Counted from the stretch's first letter, positions 45,679 through 57,806 are shown. The stretch is DNA of 64,000 nt from Perognathus longimembris pacificus (GCF_023159225.1 NC_063188.1:32977979-33041978); one strand, 5' to 3'. Numbers and translations: made by a program. Notes: generated by a model from the sequence alone, not told the origin.

Positions 45679-45877
45679 ATCTAATTTAATTTACATTGTA
45701 TCTTTTAAATTTTTAGGTTTTTGCACATTAGCAATGGGGCAGAATTTTATTTAAAAGGCTAATGGTTCAAATACTATTATTGCTTGAATCGTTCTCTGGT
45801 GGATATAAACTGTAGTAACGTCAGAGGTTTACACATAGAAGCAGAAGAGCTGAAGGCCAGATCACAAAGGGATTTTT

Positions 45878-46081
45878 GGGGTTTTTTTTGGCCAGTCATG
45901 GGCCTTGAAATCAGGGCCTAAGCATTGTCCCTGGCTTCCTTTTTGCTCAAGGCTAGCACTCTACCACTTGAACCACAGCGCCACTCCTGGCTGTTTTCTA
46001 TATATGTAGTGCTGAGGAATTGAACCTAGGGCTTCATGTACACAAGGCAAACACTCTTGCCACTAGGCCATATTCCCAGTC
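45878..46081 (-). mobile_element. Dimeric SINE (IDL-Geo-like)
   Basis: Complete, with some decay. The duplication CACAAAGGGATTTTT / CACAAAAGGATTTTT lies at 45863-45877 and 46082-46096. Confidence 0.94.
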
Positions 46082-46365
46082 CACAAAAGGATTTTTTGAT
46101 CCTCAGTCAAGAGAGAAGCTAAAAGTGTGTGCTGCAGGAGTAGCCTAATAGATTTATTTGAACCATCGTCCCGCACTTGTGTCTTTTCACACACAAAATT
46201 CTGGCTTAAATTTCCTTCCTGTAATGACACCCCATTAAGAAAACAATCTGTCTTGAAAACTCAAGAACCTGGGAAAATAGAAAAAATTGAGCATAGTAAA
46301 CAAGTTTAGTAAACATCATGTGTATTTTCTGTTGCTAATGAAGACATGATATATTCAGACCACAT

Positions 46366-46412
46366 ATAAGCACATACAAGGCAAGCACTGTACCTTTGAG
46401 TTACACAGCCCT
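46366..46412 (-). mobile_element. ID-like SINE fragment
   Basis: The minus strand has the A-box region only (GGGCTGTGTAACTCAAAGGT, then CAGTGCTTGCCTTG). Confidence 0.6.
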
Positions 46413-46593
46413 ATTTTTTTCTTAATTGGCTGAGCTCTTATATTAGTATTTTAAAAAAGAGTTGGCTTTTTTTTTCATGGGGAAACAGTGAAGCTGTCCT
46501 CAGAATGAACATTGTACTTGTATTTCACCCTATTAGTAAAAAGGAATGAGGTTACTTAACATTTCTTCTGAATGATTTTGGTCTTTTTTCTTA

Positions 46594-46672
46594 TTTGGTA
46601 CTGGGGAATTAAACCCAGGATGTTGTACTTACTAGGCAAGTGCTTTGCCACTGAGCTACATTCCAGTCCTTC
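46594..46672 (-). mobile_element. ID-type SINE
   Basis: The minus strand runs from ACTGGAATGTAGCTCAGTGG through GGGTTTAATTCCCCAGTACC. It is a near-complete monomer of the same type as at 16680. Confidence 0.78.
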
Positions 46673-46675
46673 CTG

Positions 46676-48940
46676 TTTCTTGATATGTCTTAATCTAAGA
46701 GTGTTCTTTCAAGAGAGCTCATTATAATCTTACTAGTTTGCTTGAGCTATACAAACTTATATTTAAAGAATAATGGGATTCTAGGTATGTTCTTGTCTAA
46801 TATACCTATAGAATATGTACAAACTGGATCTGATGACATTTAGACTGGACCAGGTTGAGTACTGAAGTAACCCATCCCAGTAACTCTGCCTAATGTACTC
46901 TCTGTGTTCTGTTTGCTAAGCAAATGGCTAGGCTGTGTGTGCTGAGGAGTTGTTGACTTGTTTTGAGACCCACTTCTGATTGAGAAAGATAGAACTTGCA
47001 ATGGGTTATTATTGATGATTTTTCTAGGATTTTTTGTCTTTCAAAAATACATTGTATATGCATTTTATATGTCATTGTAAAATGCTTAATTCTTTTTCTG
47101 TGAATGGAGAGGTATGACTGCAATGGTTGAAATGTGGGGAGAAGGAGAAGGAAAGAGAGAGGGTGGGAGCAAAAGGAGAGAGTTGAAAATGATATAAAGG
47201 AGCATCATCCAGATGTTTTACTTAAATTTAACCCTGATATTTGAAGGGATGGTAGCCTAGCCCCACAACAGCTTTATGCTATAGATTCTGCTAAAGACTG
47301 ATTCTATAGGTGCTTAATCATCTGTCCATTCCCAAAGTAACAATTTTTGGTGTTTTTTTTAATTCAACCCTGTTAATGTAAGGTCCATTCTCTAATTGGC
47401 TGAGGTTTTTGTGAATTGAAATTTGCCTTTAGGAATATTTAGTCATCCCTGTGCAATTCAATAACATCCACAAACCTGACAATTTTTCCTAAAAGGCATA
47501 TACCTCAGGCAAAACTGAATACTTAAAGACAATCAGCATCTTGATGGTTTGATTACAACTTTATTGTTTTTTGATTGCTGAGATTTCCACTGGCACAGTT
47601 ATTTATGTCAGGTCTAGTTCACAGCAGCAAGTAATTCACCTTCTAAGCAGAATCACCAGAATGAAAGTGCCCCTTACATGCTAATGCACCCAGGCCTGCT
47701 GAGAAGAACTGTGGATCCTAGAAAGCTGGCAGAGATGGATTTCCATGAATTTGTCAGCTCTCACTCCAGGCAGCACCTGGGTCAAATCTCTTTGCAGTTC
47801 CTGTGCTTTCCTTTTAAAAATGATTACTCCCTCTGGTTGATGTCTAAAACCCACACCTCATGCCAGTTAGTTGCCTCAGTTACCTTTGTGTTATGATCAC
47901 TATGCAGCAGAATGCTTGTCTTATTTGGTGTTGTTCCAATAAAAAAAAATTGAGTCAGATTTCAGCTTGTTACAAAAACATTCTTGCAATTGGAGCTTAT
48001 TCCAACAATGAAACAGACTGTCTCTTTAAGTAGGTAGCTCCTTATCCCCAGAGATATTCAAGCAGAGATTTGGAAGGCTCCCATTCCCCATCTCCACCCC
48101 CTAAATTATACCATCTGTCACCATTAAAATCAATTAATCCAATTTCAAATGGAAATGTCTATTGTGTTTTTTCTGAAAATATACATAAATATTGTGAAAC
48201 ATTAAAACAATACAGGGGAATTGAAAGCCTCCCTTATTATCCCAACCCCATGGATCCCCAGTGTTAAAAATTCCATGGATGTTCTTCCATATTATTTTTC
48301 TGAATAAACATATTGTCTCTTATACAAGTGTTATCATCCTTTCTACACAATTTATATGGTGTTTTGTCCATTTAAAAGATGGGATATATTCTCCTGTCAG
48401 CAATAAGTATTTTATAACTTTATATTAAGCTTGGTAATATACAGAATGTATGCCAAACACAAAATTAAGAAGAATCAGAAAAAGAGTAACAAGGAGAGTG
48501 TATTATGCTACCACTTGCCACCAATTCATTATGAAAACTTCCAAATTTTTTGAAACATTGAACAAAGAATACAGTGAATCCCTGTATACCACTACCAAAA
48601 TTCTTCAATTGTTAGCATTATGTTTTCTTTTTCATGTATCAACCATCTTAATTTTTTATGTCTCTTAATGTAAATTGCAGGCTTCAGTAGAATTTAAACC
48701 TAAATAATTCTGTATACCTGTCTTTAGAGTCTAATAATTGTTTAAGGCTCTTTAAATTAAATGAAATTCATATACAATGAGGCATATATTTTATGGTAGC
48801 CTTTAATGAGCTTTTATCAAATGCATGACTCCTGCAGCTTAAACCTTCATCAGCACAGACTTTACCACTCCCACCAAATTCTTTGGGAATGCTGTTTTGT
48901 AATGTCCTTTTTTCCCCAGTAAGATCCATTATTTCTTGTC
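46676..48940. other. Unique DNA, no feature seen
   Basis: AT-rich. The longest frames (72-77 codons) have no domain. An old repeat may be hidden. Confidence 0.55.
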
Positions 48941-48949
48941 AATAAATAC

Positions 48950-49245
48950 ATATTCCATTTATATTTTTCATGATACACATAAAACATATCTATGTTGAAT
49001 AGTTAAGTGCTCATTTCCCCTCAGTGGGAAATTGTATGATCAATGCTAATTTGCAACTTACTCTGGATTTTTCATCTTACAATATACATCTTGGATATCT
49101 TTCCCTACTGAGCAATTAAGACCATTTAACAGTTTCTGATATTCAACAATACATGTTACACAATTTATATAGCTACTTCCATAGATGAACATTTTAATAT
49201 TAGAGAAATGGTTGCAATAAACGCTGTAGAGATATTTACTTCTAT
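48950..49245 (-). mobile_element. Ancient L1-type remnant
   Basis: Ordered words TTTTTCATCTTACAATATAC, CTTGGATATCTTTCC and TTGCAATAAACGCTG resemble the minus strand of old L1 3' regions and parallel 39075-39330. Confidence 0.45.
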
Positions 49246-49822
49246 GTTTGGTTTACTATATTATAAACATCTAGAAACTTGATAATGGGAATTGTAGGGC
49301 AACTACATTCCACAGACCCAAAAAGCAGTCAATGTGATTTTTGTTATTTGAATGTATGTTTTCTCTATTTCTAGAGCTAGAAAAATAAAGCTTATGTTTT
49401 AAGGTGGAAGAGTTAAATCAAGAATCAAAGGATTGAAAACATTCACTATTAAGATTGAGGTTCCAAGCTTCACAAAGTACAGAGGCAAAATGATCTGAAT
49501 AACAATAACAGCAATAAAAATAACAGTAATCAACAGCAGAAAAAAAGATAAATGAGGAAAGATCATGTATAGTTATTCAGGGAGTTCAATATGGTAGAAA
49601 ATAGAAATCTAGAGATTTAAATCTTGAATGAACTAGCTTGAAGATTTGTTAACACATATTTCTAAGCAGTACTTTGAGTTTCTTGTTCTTTGATGAGACC
49701 TGAGAATCTGAGTTTCTAAGTTTTCAGATGATGCTCTAGCTTCTGTTCCAGAAATCACACTAAAAAGCAGTAACCTAGTGATAGAATTTAAGAAGATTTT
49801 GCATATTTCTATATGTATATGT

Positions 49823-49855
<33 letters not shown>

Positions 49856-51500
49856 TAATTCTGTATTGGCCCAAATATTTTTCCAGCTTTACACTTAGCC
49901 CATAGAGACAAATCCATGTAGTTAGAAATTTAATGATAACTTATTACTTTAACTTTTGTTTAAGTCTCTTTTTTCTGTGTGTTTATAAAAGCAAGCCAAT
50001 TTCCATTTAATCTCCACTCCCTTAATGTTCCTTATCTCCCAATCTCCACTGTAGCACTGATATTAGAAATTTAGAATTTAATGAAAAAGAACCTTCAATC
50101 ACTGAATTTATCAAGCTAGCACATCTGAAATGTAGGTACAGATCTTTGTCACATATGTCTGCATATAGCCTATCTAGATAAAATGCAGATTTAATGTGTA
50201 TAGTGGGAACTTGAATTAACTACTTTTCTCTAGATGCAATGAATATTGGTTCTGTTAATTTAGAAGGCTACATGCCAACATCAAAATCATGCTGAATCAG
50301 AAAAAGCAAATTACAAGTATAAATGCTTGTGTATGCACACACACACTATTCCTCAGGGTTATTTAACTTCTGAGACATCAAATTTACTAGCCTTTCAGAA
50401 ACACACCATGTCCATATGTCACAAAATTTCTTGTAAACCATCAATATATACGAAATGAATGCAAGATTGCATGCTAAATTCTTTTTTGTATCTTATTTTT
50501 ATATTGACATTTTAAATAAAATTGAATTTCACTTCCAAATAAAAAGGTAGCCAAAATAATATCAGACTGTGTAGCTCAAAAATATGTTTCTTATATTTAT
50601 TGAACACCCACACGTATTATTCACTGTATTCTAGAAATACAAAAAGTAAAGAGATAAGGATTTCTTCCTTTGAGTAATTCTTAGTTTAGTGGGAGAAGCA
50701 GATGTAAATAAATAACTACAAGTTATGTGAGAAGGGCTATCATAAAGCCCTGAAGATAAGGTTATGGAATCACAAAAGAATGAATCATTCTTTTTTTCCT
50801 GTAGGAATTAGAAGTACCATCACAAGATTATGACACTTTAATTGTGTGTTGAAAGAGTTGCCTGATGAAAATGGTAACAAAATCCATTTCCAGCAAATAA
50901 TATTGTATAGTCAGAAGTTGAGACTTTAAAAGAATTTTTTGTATGTGTTTAATATAAGCCAATACTTTTGATATGGCTGGTTCTAGGTGACAGGGTTGGA
51001 AACGGAGTTACAGCAGGAAATATTGAGAGGAGCTACATGACAGATTTTGGAATCCATGCTAAAGTGTTAATTATTACACTGATCAGTGAGCCTTTGAATG
51101 AAACAGACATTTCTCTGTTAAAGAAAATCTATTACAATTCCAGTTGTGTATGTGCTTTATATTTATTTATTCATTCAACACAAGGAATGTGCTAGCTCTC
51201 TGGCCTGATGACAAAATGCTTTCAGATATCTTACCAAGCCTTTTCATTTTACGCATGTGTTGAGGCAGGATACGTTAGAGAACAGCTACTTGTATCATTT
51301 CAGTTGGGAAGGAGGGAAGGAAAAGAGCATAGGAGGAAGGAGAGGAAGAGGAATGGCATGCCCTTCCCTTTCAAGGCATGTTCCCAGTTACATAACGTCA
51401 TCCGGATAGGCTCCATATTCTAACTTTTCCACCATCTCCCAGTAAATCTATCAGCTGAGCAATGTACCTTCAACACATGAGCATTTAGGAGACATTTAAG
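49246..51500. other. Unique DNA with a (GATA)n run
   Basis: The only structure I can name is (GATA)n at 49824-49852. No coding or RNA gene is visible. Confidence 0.6.
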
Positions 51501-51513
51501 AGCCCCAAACCAG

Positions 51514-51566
51514 AGGCTAGAAATGTGACTCACATGGTAGAGATATAGCCCAATGTCAAAACTACA
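51514..51566 (+). mobile_element. ID-like SINE fragment
   Basis: CAGAGGCTAGAAATGTGACTC.ACATGGTAGAG resembles the ID A-box region. Nothing downstream is preserved. Confidence 0.4.
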
Positions 51567-51819
51567 ACAATAAGAACCAGCTATGTGAAATATATTATAC
51601 CAAATTGTGTAGAGAGCTATGAAGGTAAATCAGTTACCATTAAGTAACATGCTCTTAACTTATGCTCAAATGAAATGCTCTTGTATAAAATGAACTTGAG
51701 CAAAGAGACTTAATTACTTTGTTTCCAAAATGTGGCTGCATCTGCAGATAGCACTTTAAGAAGGTAACTAAGGCTAAATAGTTCTTAAGGGTGGGATTCT
51801 AATTTGAAAGGATTGTTGG

Positions 51820-52160
51820 TTCATACAAAAAAAGAAAAGATCTCTCTTCTGTTTCTCCCTGTCTCTGTCTCTCCTTCCCCTCTCCTCTCTTCCCTCTTCT
51901 CTGCCCTCCTTCTCTCTCTCCTTTTGTCTCCTCTCCTCTCTCTTCCCCTCTTCTTTCCTCTCCACAAACACCAACAAAATGCTATATGAATACATAGCAA
52001 GAAAGAGGCCATCTGCAAGTCAGAAAGTTGGCCTTCCCCAGAACCTTATCAAGACAGCACCTTAACCTTAGACTTTCAGCTTCCAGAATGAATTTTTATT
52101 ATTTAAGCTGCCTCATCTATATTATGTGATGGCAGCCTGGGCAATCTAGGACAGACTGTG
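51820..52160 (+). mobile_element. MaLR-type LTR remnant, copy 1
   Basis: Order: pyrimidine-rich tract, AGCAAGAAAGAGGCCATCTG, GCACCTTAACCTTAGACTTT, CAGCTTCCAGAATGAA, then a GGCAGCCTGGGC..CTAGGACA end. This is the layout of mammalian MaLR (MLT1-type) LTR 3' halves. The 51830-52035 portion is repeated at 52915-53138. Confidence 0.7.
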
Positions 52161-52914
52161 AGAATATTACTAAGTTGATTTTCTATAAGAGGAAGTGAAA
52201 AGTTTTAGTTTATCTAGGCCAACTGTCTACAGAGTAAGAGAATTTCGTGTACAATACCTTTGGCCCGACACTGTACAGTGAAAAAGCATTCAGTATACAA
52301 TGCTAGAAGCTAGTACATAATAGATGACTTTAGTAGACAGAAAAGTTATACTAGGATGTGCTGGGTGCCTCTTATGATAGTTGGTCTTTTATTTTGCTCT
52401 TTAGACATACCTATCATGAATTGGTAACTGGTAGATCTAAGAAGGGACAAGAATTCACTTAATAAGCTAAGTCTCCTTTAAATAACTTCACATTTACATA
52501 CTAATCAGAAGCTGAAGATTTGTGTTTACTCTAGAAAACATATTTTTAAAAAATTTAAGCTGACTAGGAATTTCTACCAGGAAATTGACCTTAAATAACA
52601 TATGTGATATCTGCCAACATAGATACACACACCAGCTGCAGCAGCTCTTAAGCTATGCTCCATTTGATCATAACTAATGGATTGAGGTTCCCTATGAACT
52701 GCTTCCTCCATTTCTTCTAGAACTCTCACTGTAGCTATAGCATTTTTAGCATGGAGGCACTTTGTTAATGTGGCAGAGTCTTTTACCATAAAAGATGGGT
52801 TATTTGGATTATAAAACATGGTGTAACAGAACTACTCTCTCCTTGTGTTCACTTAGAAATTACTAAGGCTTCTGTGCCTCTATTTTCTTATCTCAAATAT
52901 AGGGCTATTTCATT

Positions 52915-53145
52915 TGGTTTGCACAAAAAAGAAAAGATCTCTCTCTTTTGTTTCTCTCGTCTCTGTTTCTCCTCTTCCTCTCCTCTCTTCCCTCTTCTCT
53001 GCCCTCCCCTTCTCTCCCCTTTTGTCTCATCTCCTCTTTCTTCCCCTCTTCTTTTCTCTCCACAAACACCAACAAAATGCTATATGAATACATAGCAAGA
53101 AAGAGGCCATCTGCATGTCAGAAAGTTGGCCCTTCCCCTTCACTT
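52915..53145 (+). mobile_element. MaLR-type LTR remnant, copy 2 (partial duplicate)
   Basis: Repeats the pyrimidine tract and CACAAACACCAACAAAATGC through CAGAAAGTTGGCC almost word for word about 1.09 kb downstream of copy 1. It ends before the 3' half. Identity in the non-repetitive part is very high. Confidence 0.85.
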
Positions 53146-53228
53146 TTCTAGTGTGAATATGTGGTAGGGATAAAAATTAAAGTTCTTACAAAAAATGTTC
53201 TAAAATCTCTTCAGAGTTTTTTTTTCTT

Positions 53229-53670
53229 TTTTTTTAAAGTTTTTATTATAAAACTGATGTACAGAGAGGTTACAGGTTCATACGTTAGGCATTAGAAACA
53301 TTTCTTGTACTGTTTGTTACCTTGTCCCTCATACCCCCCTCCCCCTCCCCCTTTCCCCCCTGAGGTGTTCAGTTCACTTACACCAAACAGTTTTGCAAGT
53401 ATTGCTTTTGTTGTTGTTTCTCTTATTTTACCCTTTGTCTCTCAATTTTGGTATTCCCTTTGAATTTCCTAATTCTAATACCAGTACACACTGTTTCCCA
53501 TACACTCAGATAAGATTACAGAGATAGTGTAGATACAATCACAAGAAGGTGATACACGAACATCATCAATAGTAGAAACTACAGATACACATGGGATTTT
53601 GTAAGTAGTTACAACTGTGATATAACAATCATTTTCATAAAATGGAGTTCATTTCACTTAGCATCATCTT
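53229..53670 (-). mobile_element. L1 3'UTR, 5'-truncated
   Basis: The T-tract is followed by TTTATTATAAAACTGATGTAC, the C-rich tract (53334-53360) and the inner 3'UTR, ending at TTCACTTAGCATCATCTT. TTTTCTTT on both sides is a possible but low-information duplication. Confidence 0.92.
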
Positions 53671-53907
53671 TTCTTTCTGGTTAGGTGTAGTAGATATACT
53701 TAATCCTGTCCACTGAGTCCAATGATATTAGCAAACATTATAAATCAAATGAATACAAAAAGACTGAAAGGAAGAGAGGAGATAGAAAACTGACTAGATA
53801 TCACAGAACGTAAAAACTTTCTAGGTTTCTTTTTCTGCAGATATCCTAGACTAGGTGCTGAAGGAACTGCAATCCATAAATGTAAATAGGACAACACAAA
53901 CAAAAAG

Positions 53908-54025
53908 ACATTCTAGGAAGTGTCACTGTGGCTCAAAGTTATAGAGCACTAGCCTTGAGCAAAAGAACTCAGAGAGTGCTCAGGCCCTGAGTTCAAGCCC
54001 AACAACTGACAAAGAACAAAGAAAG
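53908..54025 (+). mobile_element. SINE right monomer alone
   Basis: CACTGTGGCTCAAAGTTATAG..AGTGCTCAGGCCCTGAGTTCAAGCCC has an A-box-like and an intact B-box-like motif without any head. It is either 5'-truncated or an independent monomer. Confidence 0.75.
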
Positions 54026-54778
54026 AAAAGTCCTGCAAGACTATTTTTTTCTAGTCAAGGTCCAGAAAAGAGAAATCTCAGCAACATAGAAAACTTTCAG
54101 AACAATACACATTATATTCCTATCAAATACCACATGAAACTCTGTGAACCAAACACACATACATGCCAGCAAAGGCTAGCAAGCCTATAATCAGGTACTG
54201 CAAACATTCTGCTATGTGGTGTCATAGAAGACAAAGTATAAAGTTTGGGCTTCATCCCCGCTGAACACTATTGAGGTCCTTCTCATCAACCCTTGTCCTT
54301 TCAGTGTCAGTGGAGACAGTATAAAAGAAACTATATCATATGGCAGTAATGAGACACCACTCCTACTACCCTCTAGGACAGTGTTAAGAGAGGTTTGGAA
54401 AAGAATCAAGATATTTGTAACACTTGATGATGTCAAAGGAGCTAGCGTGGAGAACAATAGTGAAGAACACTTAATCCTCACATTCAAGACAATATTATTA
54501 AGGGGAGCTGGAACATTTACATTCACTCAGCAGTAATGAAGAGGCCCCTCCTTGGGTAGGAAAGGAGGCTGAATAACGAAACTGGACTTCTATTTCTTCC
54601 TGGCACCAAGGAGGTAGTACTACTTTTTCCTTTTCTAAACAAACAATCTTAGAGGAGTACGGGTGAACCAGAAGATTTAAATTCATACAACTATCTCAAA
54701 ACATAGTAGTTGCAAGTAGTGATTCTAGCTTTTAAAATCAAGTGTAACAAGAATAAAGAAGAAATCTCTGCCAAAAAA
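54026..54778. other. Unique DNA, no feature seen
   Basis: A 104-codon minus frame (54212-54526) has no recognisable domain. No repeat family is recognised. Confidence 0.5.
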
Positions 54779-54792
54779 AAAAAAACAGTAAA

Positions 54793-54888
54793 GGGAGGAG
54801 GTAACAAGTTTGATAAGAAATTACTGGCTGCCTTACATATGAAACTGTGACCCCTTTGTACATCACTTTGACAATAAATTAATTAATT
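54793..54888 (+). mobile_element. L1 3' end, 96 bp
   Basis: GGAGGAGGTAACAAGTTTGA through CATCACTTTGACAATAAATT. Flanks AAAAAACAGTAAA at 54780-54792 and 54889-54901 are a perfect duplication. Confidence 0.92.
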
Positions 54889-55476
54889 AAAAAACAGTAA
54901 ATAGATATGAACACAAATATGAGCGATATTAGGAAAATCTAAAAAACACTTTAAATAGCCATTATAAAAATGTATCAAAACATATTATGAATGTGCTTCA
55001 AACAAAATAAAAAGCATCAACAAATGAAGATATCAGCAAATAAATATAAAAAGGAACAAAATAGAATTTGTCAAAGTGTAAGTACAAGATCAATATGTAA
55101 AATTAGTTATATTTTATAAATGAGAAATTAATAATCTGTAAAGGAAATTAATCTTGCCATTTCATTTATAATAGGATATATCAGAAAGGATAAAATATAT
55201 GAGAATAAGTTAATAAAATAGTAAAAGATTTGTAAACTGAACACTACAAAATGTTGCTGAAATTAAATAATAAGTAAATTAAAAGACCTTTTTGGATTGG
55301 TGGATTTAATATTTTAAGATGGCACTGTTCCCCAAAGCAACATACAGAGATGTAATGTAATACCTACCAGTATTCTAATAGAATTTTTGCAGGAATGGAA
55401 GAGTTAATGTTAAAATTTATAATGGAATTGTAAGGCACCCAAATAACCAAACAACATTAAAAAAAGCAATGTTCAC

Positions 55477-55703
55477 CTGGTGCTGGTGGCTCAAGCCTAT
55501 GATCTTAGCTATTCAGGAGGTTGAGATCTAAGGATCACAGTTAGAAGCCAGCTTGGACAGGAAAATCCATGAGACTCTTATCTCAAATTAACCACAAAAA
55601 AGCCAGAAGTAGGGCTGTGGCTCAACTAGTACAGTGCTAGCCTTCAGCATAAAAGCACAGGTACAGCAGTCAGGCCCTGAGTTCAAGCCCCAGAACCAGC
55701 ACA
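55477..55703 (+). mobile_element. B1-headed composite SINE
   Basis: The clearest copy of the family. The 7SL-like head runs CTGGTGCTGGTGGCTCAAGC to TTATCTCAAATTAACC. The right monomer follows with A-box (GTGGCTCAACTAG) and B-box (GAGTTCAAGCCCC) words, then an A-rich tail. Confidence 0.94.
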
Positions 55704-55719
55704 AAAAATATTGTTGGAG

Positions 55720-55920
55720 GGCTGCGAATGTGACTTAGTGGTAGAGTGCTTGCCTAGCATGCACAAAGCCCTGGGTTCAATTCCTCAGTACCACATAAAC
55801 AGTAAAATCTGGAAGTGGCACTGTGGTGGCTCAAGTATAGCGTATAGAGTACTAGCCTTGATCCAAAAGAAGCCAGAGACAGTGCTCAGGCATGGAGTGT
55901 GGTCCCCAGGACCTGCAAAA
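55720..55920 (+). mobile_element. Dimeric SINE inserted in the tail of the composite SINE
   Basis: ID-like head and right monomer, with a 16-bp perfect duplication AAAAATATTGTTGGAG at 55704-55719 and 55921-55936. The right monomer carries a small internal insertion (GGTGGCTC repeated). Confidence 0.95.
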
Positions 55921-55991
55921 AAAAATATTGTTGGAGAACTCGCTGCTCCCTATTTTGATATTTAAGCTATAGCTATCAAAAGAATGCATTA

Positions 55992-56072
55992 CTACACTGT
56001 GGCTCCCAACTGTAATGCTACCTACTTAAGAGGCTGAGATCAGAGAATCATGGATCAAAACCAGATGTGACA
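55992..56072 (+). mobile_element. B1-like head fragment
   Basis: CTGTGGCTCCCAACTGTAAT..GAGGCTGAGATCAGAGAATC matches the composite SINE head. No right monomer follows. Confidence 0.7.
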
Positions 56073-56414
56073 TTTGTCACTTTCATTAGCAAAAAAAAGT
56101 TGTATGATCTGTGCCTTTTTTATATCTTGGCAGGTAGGAATATAATACTTGGATGCAGAGATCAGGGAAGATAAGTTGGAAACACTAAATGTTAAAAGAT
56201 GTAGCAAACCCTGTCGAACATTAGAACTTCATAGAATGCATGCTCTAGATATTTTTTTTCCTACATAAACATCAGGTTAGGCAGTAAAGAATAGGACTTG
56301 CTTTTCTGTTATTATTTTGTTGCACTGAAGTTTGACAAATAGTGTTATTGAAAGAGATGTGTAATTTTTCTGTATAGACAGAAGAAGAAATAACTTTTTT
56401 CATTTGAGAGAGGC

Positions 56415-56575
56415 TAACATGTCTTCAGCAAGGCTGTGAGACTCTTATCCCCCATTAACCAGAAAAAATCTGGAAGTAGGGGTGTGGTTCACATGAAGAT
56501 TGTCAGCTGGAATTAAAATCCCTAGCAAGAACATGAGGCTCTGAATTCAAGACCCACTACAGCACAAAGATAAAG
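56415..56575 (+). mobile_element. Degenerate composite SINE, head 5'-truncated
   Basis: CTGTGAGACTCTTATCCCCC is the end of a B1 head. It is followed by a right monomer with CTGGAAGTAGGGGTGTGG and CTGAATTCAAGACCC. Confidence 0.7.
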
Positions 56576-56771
56576 TACATTGTTGTATATATATGATTAT
56601 ATTACTTATACAAATAATTAATAAAGTTATAATAAATGTCACAATATGAGTGAACCTCAGAAATACCTTAAGTGAAAGAAGACACAAATGTGATATATCC
56701 ACACTTAGCAAAGCAATAAAGACAGAATATTAGTAATTCCAGGGTTTGGGTAGAAGAGGAAAAGAGATGAT

Positions 56772-57306
56772 TGTCGAGCTCAATATCCACGTCTCCCCTG
56801 GGGATATGCCGAGCATCCAATTGTGAGGGACAGTCGGCTTTGCTTCTCCTGCCAGCAGGAGAGGTGGAGCGTGTCCCTGTTGGGCTAAGCTGAGCTGAGG
56901 TAGGCTGCCGAAACCCCCGGTCCCAATCCCTCTTACATTTAGAACAAACGCCAGACACAAAGATCTCGGGGAGCTGGTCCCATGGACTACCAGCCTCAAA
57001 AGGATTTTATTCAAGGGAGGGGTTTATATAACAATAATGGCAGCAGGAAGAGGGGGGACTAACTGGGTATTAACAATTGACTAGTGAACTATCCATCACG
57101 GTGATGTCACAGAACTTCCTCTATGGGCGGAGACCACAGCCCCCCAAGGCCCGGGTCTCTGGGGTCTCCGGCTGCCATGGTGGCACACATAGCCGAGACA
57201 GAAGGTGGGGCTGGTTTGCTTCTCTTCCACACTGCCCCAGGGCAGGAGGAAAGGCAGCGTCTCAGGACCGCCCTCTCCCCCTCAATACCATGCTGAATCC
57301 CCAACA
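56772..57306 (-). mobile_element. Solo LTR of class II ERV
   Basis: 535 bp. The minus strand runs from TGTTGGGGATTCAGC to GAGCTCGACA. Perfect 6-bp duplications GATGAT lie at 56766-56771 and 57307-57312. AATAAA is on the minus strand near 57004-57011. It is the same family as 21640-22201 and 26251-26818. Confidence 0.97.
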
Positions 57307-57571
57307 GATGATATTGTAATGGATACAGGATATCTTTTTCATTTTGGAATAAGGAAAATTTTCTGAAGCTAGATAGTAATGGTTACATAAAAATGTAAAT
57401 GTATAAATTTATCTATTTCATCACAATCAAAGAAAAGAACCCGTGCAATAGAACCCGTGCAAGTAACAAAATAATACAAAAACGCAACAAGTAGACATAA
57501 GGTCAAAATGGAGGGGGAAAATAAAAGAAATAATGAAGTTGTAGATAGCACAACAAAAATCACTTAATAGA

Positions 57572-57806
57572 GCCTGCCACCAGTGGCTCACAACTGTAAT
57601 CCTAGCTAATCACAAGGCTGAAATCTGCGGATCACTTTTCAAAGTTAGGGTGGGCAAAAAGTCTGTGAGACTCATCTCCAGGAAACTACTCAAAAAGTCC
57701 AGAAGTGATGCTTGTAGCTCAAGTGGTAGAGCACTAGCCTTGAGCAAAGAGAGGCTCAGGGACAGCAACCTGGCCTAGAGTTCAGCACCAGGACAGGCAA
57801 AAAAAA
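57572..57806 (+). mobile_element. B1-headed composite SINE
   Basis: The head (CAGTGGCTCACAACTGTAAT to GACTCATCTCC) and right monomer (TGTAGCTCAAGTGGTAGAGC) end in an A tail at about 57800. Confidence 0.92.

Noticed and set aside
53221..53676. TTTTCTTT flanks as a target-site duplication of the L1
   Set aside because: The word is low-complexity and overlaps the T-tract, so it is mentioned but not relied on.
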